A DNA stretch of 64,000 nt from an uncultured Bacteroides sp. (GTDB taxonomy: Bacteria; Bacteroidota; Bacteroidia; Bacteroidales; Bacteroidaceae). Position 1 is the stretch's first letter. Every line of letters begins with the position of its first letter. A model generated the notes under the pieces. The model ran no database searches. It was given only the letters and a program-made list of their open reading frames with translations, and was not told the origin of the DNA. Below are positions 53,224 to 63,215 of the stretch, one piece after another. The DNA is taken from NCBI GenBank assembly GCA_947074205.1, contig CAMTOQ010000003.1, forward strand, positions 62,001-126,000, read 5' to 3'. The position numbers were made by a program, and so were the translations under genes.

Positions 53224-54264
53224 TTAATCTTTTACATATTTGATGTTGATGTAGACAGGTAAGTGATCGCTGAATCCACCTTGGAAATTGTTACCCACAT
53301 AGGTACGCAATGGATAACCTTTGAACTTACCTTCCTTCTGTATCATATAGCTTTGTTTGAAGATGTTGCCATAATATTTAGATTTTGGCGACTTCATCAA
53401 TAAGAGGCCCTCGTCTTCGTCTATCATATTACCACTTACCACGATGTTGTCGAAGATGTTCCAGATGTCATTGTAGGCCAATGTTCCGTGACCATCTCTC
53501 AACATCTGACCGAAAGGATTGTATAGGTCGGTATCATCGAGTCCCTTGGTGCTGATCTTTGCACCCATGGCTTGAAGCATACTCTTATCCGTGGGGTCAT
53601 CATTGAAGTCACCCATAATCATAACACGTGTATCGTCGTTGGCACGAAGCACAGAATCGGCAATCGCTTTGAGTTGCTCACCTGCAGCTACTCTAAGGTA
53701 TTCTGATTGCTCCTTACCACCAATGCGCGAAGGCCAGTGAATCACCATAAAGAAGACAGGCTCGTTCTTGATAGTTCCCCAAGCTGTAAGCACGTCGCGA
53801 GTTCTAAAATCAGGGCGCGAAGGGATATCTGTCTTTATTGCCTTGCTGCCTTCAAGCTTGAAGATGTCTGGGCGATAGAGTAGACCTACGTCCACACCAC
53901 GAGCATCGGGCGAATCGTAGTGAACGATGCGATAGTTGGCAGGCGCTAGCTTAGGGCAAGCCACGATATCCTCTAACACACTGCGGTTCTCAATCTCGGA
54001 TAGGCCAATGACAGCAGGAAAGTCCTTGTCGATACCTGCTATATCGTAGAACACTCGTTCGAGGTTGCTCATCTTCTTGTTGTACTTAGCACTGTTCCAC
54101 TTCTTTGCTCCCATAGGCGTAAATTCGTCATCGCGTATCTCTGGGTCATTGATCGTGTCGAAAAGGTTTTCTACATTGTAGAACACCACTTTGATAGGTT
54201 TTTGTGCAAAGCTAACCGAGATTAGCACGAGCATCATTATTGCGGGTATTAATAGTTTTCTCAT
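53224..54264 (-). CDS. Exported endonuclease/exonuclease/phosphatase-family protein
   Basis: The 346-residue EEP-fold hydrolase has a signal peptide (MRKLLIPAIMMLVLIS to AQK). The core shows VVFYNVENLFDT (metal Asn/Glu), IGLSEIENRSVLEDI, VIHWPSRIGG, MIMGDFNDDPTDKSM and the final SDHLPVYINIKYV, all metal-dependent DNase I/endonuclease motifs. The frame opens 10 codons earlier, but MRKLL gives a proper signal and starts 12 bp after the upstream stop. It is expected to cut DNA or RNA, or remove phosphate from nucleotides, in the periplasm or at the surface. Confidence 0.9.
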   Translation of the reverse strand: MRKLLIPAIMMLVLISVSFAQKPIKVVFYNVENLFDTINDPEIRDDEFTPMGAKKWNSAKYNKKMSNLERVFYDIAGIDKDFPAVIGLSEIENRSVLEDIVACPKLAPANYRIVHYDSPDARGVDVGLLYRPDIFKLEGSKAIKTDIPSRPDFRTRDVLTAWGTIKNEPVFFMVIHWPSRIGGKEQSEYLRVAAGEQLKAIADSVLRANDDTRVMIMGDFNDDPTDKSMLQAMGAKISTKGLDDTDLYNPFGQMLRDGHGTLAYNDIWNIFDNIVVSGNMIDEDEGLLLMKSPKSKYYGNIFKQSYMIQKEGKFKGYPLRTYVGNNFQGGFSDHLPVYINIKYVKD

Positions 54265-54278
54265 AAGTTGTTCATCAT

Positions 54279-55472
54279 TTAGTTTATGCCCCAAGCTGTG
54301 GGATTATTTTGTTGTTTTACTGACGCATCGGTCACCTGTGGGAAGAAGTTAAAGCCAGTCTTTGACTCAATATCGGCTACAGTGGTACAGATAGATCGAG
54401 GCGGTTCAATATTGCCGTAATTCTCTTGATTTACCCAGAAACCAATAGAGATCAATTCGTCGGGTGTACATTCGCGTATCGATTTGCCTGTTCTGCCCGT
54501 TTTAGTGCGGAGCAATACTTTGTAGTATTGCGTTGGGATAGGCACAACATTGTCAGCACCATCTGTTGTGGTACCGGCATTTGGTCCGAAATAAGCACCC
54601 GTAACCACATAGAGAGTATCCGAGCAGACATTAGTTCTTACTTTAGCCTCAAGCTTAGCCCACATGTCTTGATTCAATCGAGCCATTTGTGGAGTCATAT
54701 TGGTAAAGTAGAAGGTCTGAGCATTCAGCTCATAAGTAGATAGGCGGTCGGCCGAAGGTAATTGGTGTCCGCGGTCGTAACTTCCTTTGTATGATTTGAA
54801 CAGATCGGGCTGATATTTTTCAGGCACGATAGGGTCGTAAGCCCATGCGTCGGTACGGCTACCCGAACCTAGATAGGCGCTATGCAATGGATAGGCCACC
54901 CAAAGTGCTGCTTTCTTGGTCTCATCGTAGCAGAAAGAGTAGTTGCGCACAGCCGCACTATTTAGCATCGCGTAGTGGATGACATAATCGTAGTTGGCAC
55001 CTGCTTTATAGCTAGGCAGCTCGGCCCATCTCCCGAATGGAGGTGAATTCTGCTGGTCGGTAGCTATCTGTGTCAGGGTTAGCTGATAGGGCTCTGTATC
55101 GTTGTCAAACGTGAAAGAGATGGTAGCGCTACGTTGTATTGACCCCGTATTGGCAGGATAGTAGATGTAAAGCACATTCAGTTCGCCGTAGATCTCACCC
55201 GTTTTCTGGGTTAGCGTACTGCTATAACCAAATGAGCACCAATCGGCACCTTCTATCACCTCTGCTGTCCAAGTTGTACCTTCTAGCCCGGTGATGAGGA
55301 TAGCCGAAGTACCGGCTGCTGCACCCACGGTAGAAGAGTCTTTCCATGTCACGTCATTCACGACGTTGTTGGAATCGTTCGAATCGTTGTCGCTACACGA
55401 GTAAATAAACGAAAGTAGCACTAACGAGAGGGTAAGCCTCCATAAATATTTAGTGGTCTGAATCGATTTCAT
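54279..55472 (-). CDS. DNA/RNA non-specific endonuclease (NUC1 family) lipoprotein
   Basis: The 397-residue protein has a lipoprotein signal (LLSFIYSCSDN), an N-terminal beta domain of about 130 residues with the look of a BACON or Ig-like module, and a C-terminal beta-beta-alpha-metal nuclease domain. The catalytic motif DRGHQLPSADR (near 234) and the metal Asn in FTNMTPQMARLNQ are intact. The family cuts single- and double-stranded DNA and RNA. ATGs at 55505, 55484 and 55472 are possible, and I choose 55472 for the best signal peptide. It is 88 bp downstream of the BACON gene. Confidence 0.88.
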   Translation of the reverse strand: MKSIQTTKYLWRLTLSLVLLSFIYSCSDNDSNDSNNVVNDVTWKDSSTVGAAAGTSAILITGLEGTTWTAEVIEGADWCSFGYSSTLTQKTGEIYGELNVLYIYYPANTGSIQRSATISFTFDNDTEPYQLTLTQIATDQQNSPPFGRWAELPSYKAGANYDYVIHYAMLNSAAVRNYSFCYDETKKAALWVAYPLHSAYLGSGSRTDAWAYDPIVPEKYQPDLFKSYKGSYDRGHQLPSADRLSTYELNAQTFYFTNMTPQMARLNQDMWAKLEAKVRTNVCSDTLYVVTGAYFGPNAGTTTDGADNVVPIPTQYYKVLLRTKTGRTGKSIRECTPDELISIGFWVNQENYGNIEPPRSICTTVADIESKTGFNFFPQVTDASVKQQNNPTAWGIN

Positions 55473-55560
55473 AACTGAATTCATAAATGGATAGTATATA
55501 ACCATTAAAAGTCAGTTTACTCAATACTGTTGTAAAGAGTAAAACTGACTTCCAGTTTAT

Positions 55561-58020
55561 TTAGTTCTTCTTGAAGAAGAAGACACCTGTAGCGTTTTGA
55601 GTTTCTGTCTTATAAGAACGTAGATAGTTAAATGAAGCTGCTGCCGTCATCAACCATGTACCGTTATTTGATGGACAGATACCATCACCATTCGTTTTGT
55701 TTTCGAACAACCACTCTCCCTCGGCTGCATTATCCGTGAAGAATAAGCGACGGTTAGTAGTAGCTACTGAGTTGTAGAGGTATTTGCCGTTTACCATGAT
55801 GTAGTAAGTATTGGCTTTTCCATCTACAGCTACTAGCTGAACTTCTGTAGTTACAGCGTCTGAAGCTGTTTGTGGAGTCAATTCTCCCGAAGCAAAGCTG
55901 TAAGGTACAGTCACAAGGTCGCTATTCGTATTGAGGTTACTTCCGTCTGCCGAAGTTGCACCGGTCCACACTTGATAGTCGTAAGGAGCAGATGCTGATA
56001 CATATCCTGCCATCATATAGGTGCCTGCAGTAATGTCATTAGCAGTAGAAATCAATGTATAGCCTTCTGAAGCGCTACCGCCTGCTGCCGCCACTGTCAC
56101 TGGTACAGTGATGCTGTTGTAGCCGCTCAACGTGATGGTCAATGTTTGGTTTTCGGCTGTATCAGCAGTGTTTTCAGTTGCTGTGATAGTCACAACATTT
56201 GTGCTATTGTCGATAGTAGCCGAAAGGATACCACTTAGACCACTTACTGAGAGTGTGTTGCTACCTTGGTTGGACACAGCTACTTCTACCGTTTTAGTTC
56301 CCCCCTCTGAAGGGAAGCTCACCGACGAAGGAGTGGCACCTGTAATGATAGGATCGGCCGAGCTGAAAGCAATAACGTCTGCCATGTCGCGTGGAACAAG
56401 TTGGCCGTTGTTGCTATTTACAGAAGCGATACCAGAGATACTTCCTGTAGTCACTACATAGTTTTCATTCAAGAATGATGTAGCGTCTTTCTTGCAGAAT
56501 ACTGTGAATGTAGTTCCGCCAGCCACAAACGAGTGCGACGATATGCCTGTGCTAACTGCCCATACACCCGCTTTCTCAGGAGCAGCATTCTGGATGGTAA
56601 CAGTCATAGCTTGGTAACTGCTCAATTGGCTTGGAGTAATCACGGTTGGAGTGATGGTTACGCCCGATGCCAGCTTTTCGATCTCTACCCAAGCTTCATC
56701 TTTACCACCGGTGATCTCCATAAGGCCGTTGTAGTTCTTAGCTTGTGCTAGGCCCTTCTTGAGGGTTACTTTGATGCGGTCGCCTTTGTTTAGACCCAAA
56801 GTAGTTGGTTCTACTTGGCTACCGTATAGCGTAACACCATTGTTGGCAGTAGTAGCACCTTCTGTAGCAACAATCAAATTGTTGAATGAGTAGTTGCCAC
56901 CCGCTACGTCGTTTTGAACGATAGCTTCGAAGTAACGGTCGTTGTTCGCATCAATCACCGCTCCCGCAGTAGTCATCAACGAATTGATGTCTGGGATAGT
57001 GATAACTTCAGCTTGACCTGTCTCGCCACCTCCAGGAGGTGTTGTGCCACCGCTAAGGGTAATCACTGTACCACCGTTGCCGGTTGCCAATGTGATATCG
57101 TCTAGGCGGAATACCGATGAGGCTTGTGCTTCGAACTTGATGTATAGGTTGCCTACAGCTTCGGATAGAGTGAAATCGGATGTAGCTAATATCCAGTTAG
57201 GGGCAGTTTCGTCTCCATTATTCTTAGTGTAGCTAAGTGGAGTCCACGTTGAGCCATCAGCACTAAGTGAAACGATAAATTGATCTACTGGGAAGTTGTT
57301 ATCATAAACACCATCATTATCGCGGAAAGAGTAGCTAGCTCCAAATGTCAACTTCAGGTTGGTTTGAGCGCTTGTCAACGAGATAGTGTTTACCAATAGT
57401 GATGCAGGCGCTGTGCCAAAGAATACTACGTTAGGTCCTGATGCACCATCGTATGACCCCGTATTAGCATTACCTGTGGTACGAATGCTGGCATTTCTTC
57501 CGCCAAAAGTAACGCTGCTTGCGCCGAGACCTGTGGCATTCCAGTCAGTATATGCATCAGCAAAAGGCCATCCGGCAGCCGAAGATACAGCTTGGTCACC
57601 TACATTGGTGTTGAATATCACTACCGAAGGAACAATTTGTCCACTCTTGATAGTAACAGTCTCGCTCTTCAATGGGCCTACCTTGTTTGATATCTGAATC
57701 AAAATATTGGCTTCTTCGTTGATGCCCGCAGGGATGCTTACTTGAATTCTAGCTGAGTTGTCTCCTTCGTAGCTTGAAAGAGTAACCCATGTTTTGTTGT
57801 CTTGCACTGTTGCAGTCCAATGACGATTGGTCGAAATCTCGAAATAGGCTTGGCTCCCTTCGGCAGGTTCACCACTATTGCTAAACGTTAGCGTGGTGGG
57901 AGTGACAGTCAGATAGGGTGCTTCGGTGTCGTCGTTGTCATCAACACAACCTACGAAGACAGTACTTGCTATCATGCAGATAAGCAAATAAAAAAACCTA
58001 AGATGATTAAGATTCTTCAT
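55561..58020 (-). CDS. Large BACON/DUF5689 surface lipoprotein, first gene of the nuclease operon
   Basis: The 819-residue lipoprotein has Cys near residue 25 (STVFVGCVDDN). It holds a BACON-type beta domain (about 35-125, PTTLTFSNSGEPAEGSQAYF), a jelly-roll-like segment of about 200 residues, a DUF5689 domain (about 340-550), a second BACON-like domain (PSSVSFPSEGGTKTVEVAV) and a C-terminal beta domain (YTLISTANDITAGTYMMAGY). No catalytic motif is visible. It is a multi-domain binding protein at the cell surface, likely to capture substrate for the nucleases and receptor. It begins the operon after a good -7 box. Confidence 0.82.
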   Translation of the reverse strand: MKNLNHLRFFYLLICMIASTVFVGCVDDNDDTEAPYLTVTPTTLTFSNSGEPAEGSQAYFEISTNRHWTATVQDNKTWVTLSSYEGDNSARIQVSIPAGINEEANILIQISNKVGPLKSETVTIKSGQIVPSVVIFNTNVGDQAVSSAAGWPFADAYTDWNATGLGASSVTFGGRNASIRTTGNANTGSYDGASGPNVVFFGTAPASLLVNTISLTSAQTNLKLTFGASYSFRDNDGVYDNNFPVDQFIVSLSADGSTWTPLSYTKNNGDETAPNWILATSDFTLSEAVGNLYIKFEAQASSVFRLDDITLATGNGGTVITLSGGTTPPGGGETGQAEVITIPDINSLMTTAGAVIDANNDRYFEAIVQNDVAGGNYSFNNLIVATEGATTANNGVTLYGSQVEPTTLGLNKGDRIKVTLKKGLAQAKNYNGLMEITGGKDEAWVEIEKLASGVTITPTVITPSQLSSYQAMTVTIQNAAPEKAGVWAVSTGISSHSFVAGGTTFTVFCKKDATSFLNENYVVTTGSISGIASVNSNNGQLVPRDMADVIAFSSADPIITGATPSSVSFPSEGGTKTVEVAVSNQGSNTLSVSGLSGILSATIDNSTNVVTITATENTADTAENQTLTITLSGYNSITVPVTVAAAGGSASEGYTLISTANDITAGTYMMAGYVSASAPYDYQVWTGATSADGSNLNTNSDLVTVPYSFASGELTPQTASDAVTTEVQLVAVDGKANTYYIMVNGKYLYNSVATTNRRLFFTDNAAEGEWLFENKTNGDGICPSNNGTWLMTAAASFNYLRSYKTETQNATGVFFFKKN

Positions 58021-58083
58021 ACTTGATATATAATTATTTAATAAAAAAATACACGTCTAATTTCTGCGACCAGAAAAACCAAG

Positions 58084-58091
58084 CAAATATA
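58084..58091 (-). promoter_or_regulatory. Promoter -7 box of the nuclease/TonB operon, in the divergent region
   Basis: TATATTTG is a perfect TAnnTTTG match, read leftward, about 64 bases before the ATG at 58020. A TTG lies 15 bases upstream, slightly short for a standard spacing. The 58021-58441 region is otherwise AT-rich and also drives the rightward gene at 58442. I see no regulator gene and no riboswitch in it. Confidence 0.65.
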
Positions 58092-58441
58092 ACATTTTGC
58101 TATCTGCAATTCCTAATATGCACTATTTTTCGATAACATTCTGTCGCGAATATTTGTTTGTTGTGGCGGCTTTTGTTTCAAATGTTTGATGTTATCCTTA
58201 CATTTCTATAACGTTAGTGTACAAAAAGCTTTATCGCAATTAAAATATGCTAAATGATATATGGCTGTTGTGACTTATAATAGTGGAAAACAACTATTAA
58301 GGTGGCTGCTGACTTATTTAATCTTGATATTAATTAAATTGGTGTTAAATCGGTAAACCTCCCCAAAAAAAGCGTACCATTTAAGATCGTTGGTTTTTAT
58401 TTTACTTGATGATAAGCATTATAATAAACACTCTATATGTT

Positions 58442-60991
58442 ATGAAGAAAACACTATTCTGTCTCTTATCTCTATTTCTGTTCTTGTCCTTGAAGGCACA
58501 AGCACCAACAGGTACCGACTATACAGTAAAAGGGGTACTGATTGACTCGCTCACCAACGAAGGCGAGCCTTACGCTACCATCCGAATTGTGAAGGCTGAT
58601 CAGCCGATGAAAGCAGTGAAAATGGCGGTTACTGATATGCAGGGTCACTTCTCGGAAAGTTTTAAATCGCTTCCGGGGGAGCATCTACTAACAATCACCT
58701 CAATAGGGAAGGCCCCCATTATGCGTCAACTCAATTTGAGTGCTGCAACTCCTATAGTAGACCTTGGTACTCTCTACAGTGTTGAGGCCATCCGTGGGTT
58801 GGGTGAAGTGGAGATTGTGGCGCAAAAACCATTGGTTAAGGCCGAACTGGACCGCCTTTCTTACAGCGTTGAGGATGATCCTGATGCACAATCCAACTCA
58901 GTATTGGAAATGCTGCGCAAAGTGCCATTGGTCACCGTTGATGGCGAAGACAATATACAAGTCAATGGTAGCAGCAGTTTCAAGGTACACGTCAATGGCA
59001 AACCCAATACGATGATGAGTGATAACCCCAAGGAGGTACTTCGCTCATTGCCGGCCAATACGATAAAAAATATTGAAGTCATTACCAATCCAGGTGCTAA
59101 GTATGACGCTGAGGGCATAGGGGGTATCTTGAATATCATCACTGTAGGCGGTGGTTTCGAAGGGTATACTGCTACGATTACGGGCGGTGTCAGTAACATC
59201 AGAGAGGATGGGAGTGTGTATGCCATGATAAAAAAGAATAAGTTTACTCTCTCGCTAAACTATAGTATCAATCATCACAACCCACCTAAGGGCGTTTCAG
59301 AGAATGTACGAGAAGGAATCGATGAGAAAGGGGAGCTGACACAGAGTATATACGCTAATGGAACCACTTCTCAAAACGGTATCTTCCAGTTTGGTAACTT
59401 GGAGGCTAGTTACGAGATTGATACATTGCGACTACTTACTGTGTCGGGTGGCTTGTTTGGTGGAAACTTCGATTCAAAGCAGATGGCTGATAACTGGATG
59501 AACGACTATTCTCTCATCAACAATTCGCCTATCTATCGTTATCAATCGTACGCTAAGGGCAATAATTCGTGGTACAACGTACAGGCCAATGTTGACTATC
59601 AGCGTATGTCGGCTGTGAATAAGGAGCGCTTCTTTACTTTCTCTTATCGACTAAACATTAGTCCTTCTACGACGGATACACATAATTACTATGACTATAA
59701 CTCCGAAGAGATGTCGCACGTGTGGGAAGAACGCCTGCAGCTGCAAAACTTTCATTCGGACGGTACGCGCAATACCAATGAGCATACTTTCCAAGCCGAC
59801 TATACCACACCTTTTGCCAAAGTCAACACACTCGATGTAGGCATGAAATACATCTTGCGCAATAATATCAGCGACACCAAACGCTTTGAAGCAGAAGGTG
59901 TAGATGAGAGCTATGTCTACAGCGATAGCCGAAGTAGCTATTACAAACATCTCAATGACATCTTTGCTGCTTATGTGGGATATGGCTTGAAAACGGGCAA
60001 GTGGATGCTAAAGACTGGCGTGCGCTACGAACACACCTTGCAACATGTCAAGTTCCTAGTGGGCGAAGGTGAAAACTTTACTTCTAACTTTAATGATGTT
60101 GTGCCCTCGGGAAGTTTAGGCTATAAGATCACCGATATGTCTAATATCCGTATCGGTTATGATATGCGCATCATGCGTCCTAGCATCTGGTATTTGAATC
60201 CTTATGTAAACGACCAAGACCCTAACTACATCTCAAAAGGTAATCCCGACTTGAAGAATGAGAAGAGCAACTCGTTCAACCTGACCTATAGCTCATTTAC
60301 CCCAAAGGTTAGTGTGAATATGACCTTTCGTTACCGTTACAACAATAATGGGATAGAGTCGTTTACGCGCTTAGTAAAAACGGGTGAAGTAGTGCCCGCG
60401 CTCAACGGGATGGTAGCCGATCATGACTTCCTGTTCGAGACGTATGAGAATATAGGAAAGTCGCAGAATCTGGGTTTAGATGGGTATTTTAATTGGAATG
60501 TCACACCTAAGACCCGCGCCTATATTAATCTTAACGTCAACTACCTGAAGTTTAAGAGCGAGTCGCAAGGCCTAGAGAATGATGGATGGAATGTCTTTAC
60601 CAATGTAGGTGTGCAACACACTTTGCCGCTCAATATTCGCCTGTCGCTCAACGGTATGTATGCATCGCCTAGCATTTCGCTCCAAGGTAAGGGCAGCTCA
60701 TTCTACAATTACTCATTTCGTCTGAATCGTTCCTTCTTAAAAGAAGGCCGATTGACGTTATCAGCATATTGCTCGAATGTCTTCAATAAATACAATCACT
60801 TTAAGAATAAAGTGTCGGGCGAAGGTTTTGTGCAACGCACCGATTATCGCTATTTGCAGCAAAGTTATGGTGTGTCAGTAAGCTATCGTCTAGGCTCATT
60901 GAAGGCATCCGTGCAGAAAACCAAACGTACTATCTCCAATAATGATGTGAAGGAAGACGAAGGTAATAGCACAGGTGGTGCCAATCAGTAA
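58442..60991 (+). CDS. Outer-membrane beta-barrel protein with carboxypeptidase-regulatory-like domain (TonB-receptor-like)
   Basis: The 849-residue protein has a signal peptide (MKKTLFCLLSLFLFLSLKAQ), a CarboxypepD-type beta domain (30-120), a plug-like domain (VLEMLRKVPLVTVDGEDNIQVNG and KNIEVITNPGAKYDAEGIGGILNI) and a barrel of the OMP_b-brl_3 type. The barrel ends ...QSYGVSVSYRLGSL with an extra basic tail. The frame opens 12 codons earlier, but MKKTLF fits a signal. It is divergent from the nuclease operon across 420 bp, so it may be co-regulated. Confidence 0.85.
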   Translation: MKKTLFCLLSLFLFLSLKAQAPTGTDYTVKGVLIDSLTNEGEPYATIRIVKADQPMKAVKMAVTDMQGHFSESFKSLPGEHLLTITSIGKAPIMRQLNLSAATPIVDLGTLYSVEAIRGLGEVEIVAQKPLVKAELDRLSYSVEDDPDAQSNSVLEMLRKVPLVTVDGEDNIQVNGSSSFKVHVNGKPNTMMSDNPKEVLRSLPANTIKNIEVITNPGAKYDAEGIGGILNIITVGGGFEGYTATITGGVSNIREDGSVYAMIKKNKFTLSLNYSINHHNPPKGVSENVREGIDEKGELTQSIYANGTTSQNGIFQFGNLEASYEIDTLRLLTVSGGLFGGNFDSKQMADNWMNDYSLINNSPIYRYQSYAKGNNSWYNVQANVDYQRMSAVNKERFFTFSYRLNISPSTTDTHNYYDYNSEEMSHVWEERLQLQNFHSDGTRNTNEHTFQADYTTPFAKVNTLDVGMKYILRNNISDTKRFEAEGVDESYVYSDSRSSYYKHLNDIFAAYVGYGLKTGKWMLKTGVRYEHTLQHVKFLVGEGENFTSNFNDVVPSGSLGYKITDMSNIRIGYDMRIMRPSIWYLNPYVNDQDPNYISKGNPDLKNEKSNSFNLTYSSFTPKVSVNMTFRYRYNNNGIESFTRLVKTGEVVPALNGMVADHDFLFETYENIGKSQNLGLDGYFNWNVTPKTRAYINLNVNYLKFKSESQGLENDGWNVFTNVGVQHTLPLNIRLSLNGMYASPSISLQGKGSSFYNYSFRLNRSFLKEGRLTLSAYCSNVFNKYNHFKNKVSGEGFVQRTDYRYLQQSYGVSVSYRLGSLKASVQKTKRTISNNDVKEDEGNSTGGANQ

Positions 60992-61011
60992 AGTTGTGGC
61001 GGGAGGCAAGG

Positions 61012-63060
61012 TTATTGTGCCTTGCCTATCTCGTCCATCATCTCTTCCTCGTCTTCATCGCTTAACATCCCGGCTGCCATAAGTTCTTTTACGGCTTGAA
61101 CTTCTTGACTGAGCAACAGTCGTTTCACCTTGTCGTTTACGGCTTTGGTGAATGCTTCGGGGAAGTCGGACTCTAGCACGTCAAACTGCTTTTGAGCGAT
61201 ATCTATGTTGGCCTGAAGTTCTGTTTCTACCAATTGTATGGCTTGCATCTCTGTAGCCTCAAGTGTTGGCGATTGTCTTAGGGTATCCACCATGGTCAAA
61301 GCGTTGCGATGCATGATGATGAATCCGCGCAATGTATCGTAGCACGTCTCAATATGGTTGTTGTACATCTTCATAAAGAAGCTGTGCGCTTTAATGAGTT
61401 TGCTCGTTCTGTCCGAGGGCAATCCGTACGAAAGTATATATTTCTTTAGGTCGGTAAGCGGTAATGTACCATTTCTATCGTCCATATTTTCGACCATCAT
61501 CAGCAGCTCTTTTTGTGTGCCGCCCTTTATTTCGCCTTTGTTGAATAGCTTGACGACATCGGTCATAAACTGTCCCATCACGCGTTGACGCATAGTGGCT
61601 GTTATGGTTTCAAGGTTGATGCAAGGCGCCTCAGGTGCTACTCCGGGCTGTGGAAGATACTGTTCTAGTTTCTGCCAGTCCACATTATCTACGAATTGAT
61701 TCTTCTTGAGCTCATCCAGGCCTGCGCGAGACTTCTGAGCATACAGTGTCTTAACGTTGTATTTTAGTAATTCGCTCACTGGCGATTTGGCGGTTAGCTT
61801 CATCACCTTGAGCAGCCATCCCATTGTTGTGGCATTGATGCATAGCGTTAGTGCAACTATGCCGGCAGTAAGGAACAGTGTCTGTTGACGTATAGGTTCG
61901 GGAACTGATTTAGTATAGAATACAACTAGAGCCAATGTTAGTCCCACCGCTCCACGTAGTCCGCCCCAGCCCAATACCACCGTTTCGCGGAAGCTGAAGC
62001 CATAGCGCATCTTTCGCATCACCGGGAAGAAACAGTAGATCATGATATAACGAATGATGTTAATACCTACATAGACAATTAGCAAGATGCGGAAGTCGTG
62101 CCATGAGAAGCTGCATTTCATGCCTATCAGGATACCTACTAGTAGGAAGATAAGCGTATTGGCCATATAGGCTAATAGCTCCCAGAAGTTGTGTATAAAC
62201 TGTCTTACTTTCGCCTGAAGCTTTGTCGATCCTACATAGGCTATATAGAGCCCGAAGGTAACGAGTGAGATTACTCCGGATATCTGTAGCACATCATTGG
62301 TGAGGTAAAACAAAATATAGGAGGCTGTGATAAGTACGGTGCTTTGTAGCACGGGCTCGCTCTTGGTGCGGGTCACTAAACCGATGCAGATAGCTCCTAC
62401 AAATAGACCTGCTGCCACGGCACCAAATACTGTAATCAGGAAGTTTACAAAAGGGTTGAAGGGCAAACCTTCCTTGATAAACGAACCAAAGAACATCATA
62501 AAGAAGACGATACCTGTACCGTCGTTTAGCATCGATTCCGAGTCGACTAGGGTAGAGAACCGCTTACTGGTTTTCAGTTCGCTAAGCAGTGCTACCACCG
62601 CTACGGGGTCGGTAGCCGATATTAGTGCACCGAAGGTGAAGGCTAGCGTCCAGTTCCACTGCACATAATGAGGGAATAGTGAACTAAGCAGCATCAAGAG
62701 CCCACCAGTAAGAAGCATGGCGATGGCAACCCCCGGTATGGCCAAAAGATTGGCGCTGACAAAGGTTTTTTTGAAGATGTGGAAGTTCATATTGAGGGAG
62801 GCCTCGAATATCAATATAGGCAAGAAGAAGTAGAGAATAATGTACGGGTCCATATCGCTGATATTGACCAGCACGGTATCTACCATATCTGGCATTTTAA
62901 ACCATTGTAGGCGTTCGGCGGCTCCGATGAGTAGTCCTACTATGAAAAGCCCTACAGTGTAGGGGATAAACGTTTTTTTTAAGAAGATGCGCAGCAATAC
63001 GCCTACAAAGAGGCTGATTACTACAAAAAGCATTAAGTCGATGATAACACTGTTGCCCAT
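61012..63060 (-). CDS. CPA1-family sodium/proton antiporter
   Basis: The 682-residue protein has about 12 membrane helices over residues 1-410 and a long cytoplasmic tail of 270 residues. CPA1 hallmarks are FGALISATDPVAVVALL (near 135), the DSESMLNDGTGIVFFMMFFG motif that follows it, and WGGLRGAVGLTLAL (near 375). It exchanges Na+ or K+ for protons across the inner membrane, supporting pH and salt balance. The tail has no known ligand domain but is helical and acidic, ending DEDEEEMMDEIG. Its coding end faces the barrel gene across 20 bp. Confidence 0.92.
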   Translation of the reverse strand: MGNSVIIDLMLFVVISLFVGVLLRIFLKKTFIPYTVGLFIVGLLIGAAERLQWFKMPDMVDTVLVNISDMDPYIILYFFLPILIFEASLNMNFHIFKKTFVSANLLAIPGVAIAMLLTGGLLMLLSSLFPHYVQWNWTLAFTFGALISATDPVAVVALLSELKTSKRFSTLVDSESMLNDGTGIVFFMMFFGSFIKEGLPFNPFVNFLITVFGAVAAGLFVGAICIGLVTRTKSEPVLQSTVLITASYILFYLTNDVLQISGVISLVTFGLYIAYVGSTKLQAKVRQFIHNFWELLAYMANTLIFLLVGILIGMKCSFSWHDFRILLIVYVGINIIRYIMIYCFFPVMRKMRYGFSFRETVVLGWGGLRGAVGLTLALVVFYTKSVPEPIRQQTLFLTAGIVALTLCINATTMGWLLKVMKLTAKSPVSELLKYNVKTLYAQKSRAGLDELKKNQFVDNVDWQKLEQYLPQPGVAPEAPCINLETITATMRQRVMGQFMTDVVKLFNKGEIKGGTQKELLMMVENMDDRNGTLPLTDLKKYILSYGLPSDRTSKLIKAHSFFMKMYNNHIETCYDTLRGFIIMHRNALTMVDTLRQSPTLEATEMQAIQLVETELQANIDIAQKQFDVLESDFPEAFTKAVNDKVKRLLLSQEVQAVKELMAAGMLSDEDEEEMMDEIGKAQ

Positions 63061-63133
63061 AGATTATGTCGTTTTAGAGATTCCTAAAGTTATAATATTA
63101 CAATTTTGGAGTTGAAGATGTTTGCAAGGTCGT

Positions 63134-63215
63134 CTTTTTTATTTTTTTCTCCAAATGTAGGGGTACAAAAAAAGCTTCCAACTATTGTTGAAAGCTTTTC
63201 CAGTGCGGATGAAGG
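63134..63215. repeat. Direct repeat, copy 1, covering the tRNA-Leu terminator and 3' end
   Basis: The stretch beginning CTTTTTTATTTTTT and ending GCGGATGAAGG is about 82 bp long and closely matches 63322-63403, with only a few mismatches and short gaps. It includes the tRNA terminator and the last 11 bases of the tRNA gene. The second copy is described at 63322. Confidence 0.8.
63167..63199 (-). terminator. Terminator of the tRNA-Leu gene
   Basis: AAAAGCTT.CAAC pairs with GTTG.AAGCTTTT (63170-63199, one internal mismatch). An A-run from 63167 gives the T-run for leftward transcription. The same hairpin is repeated in the second repeat copy. Confidence 0.8.
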
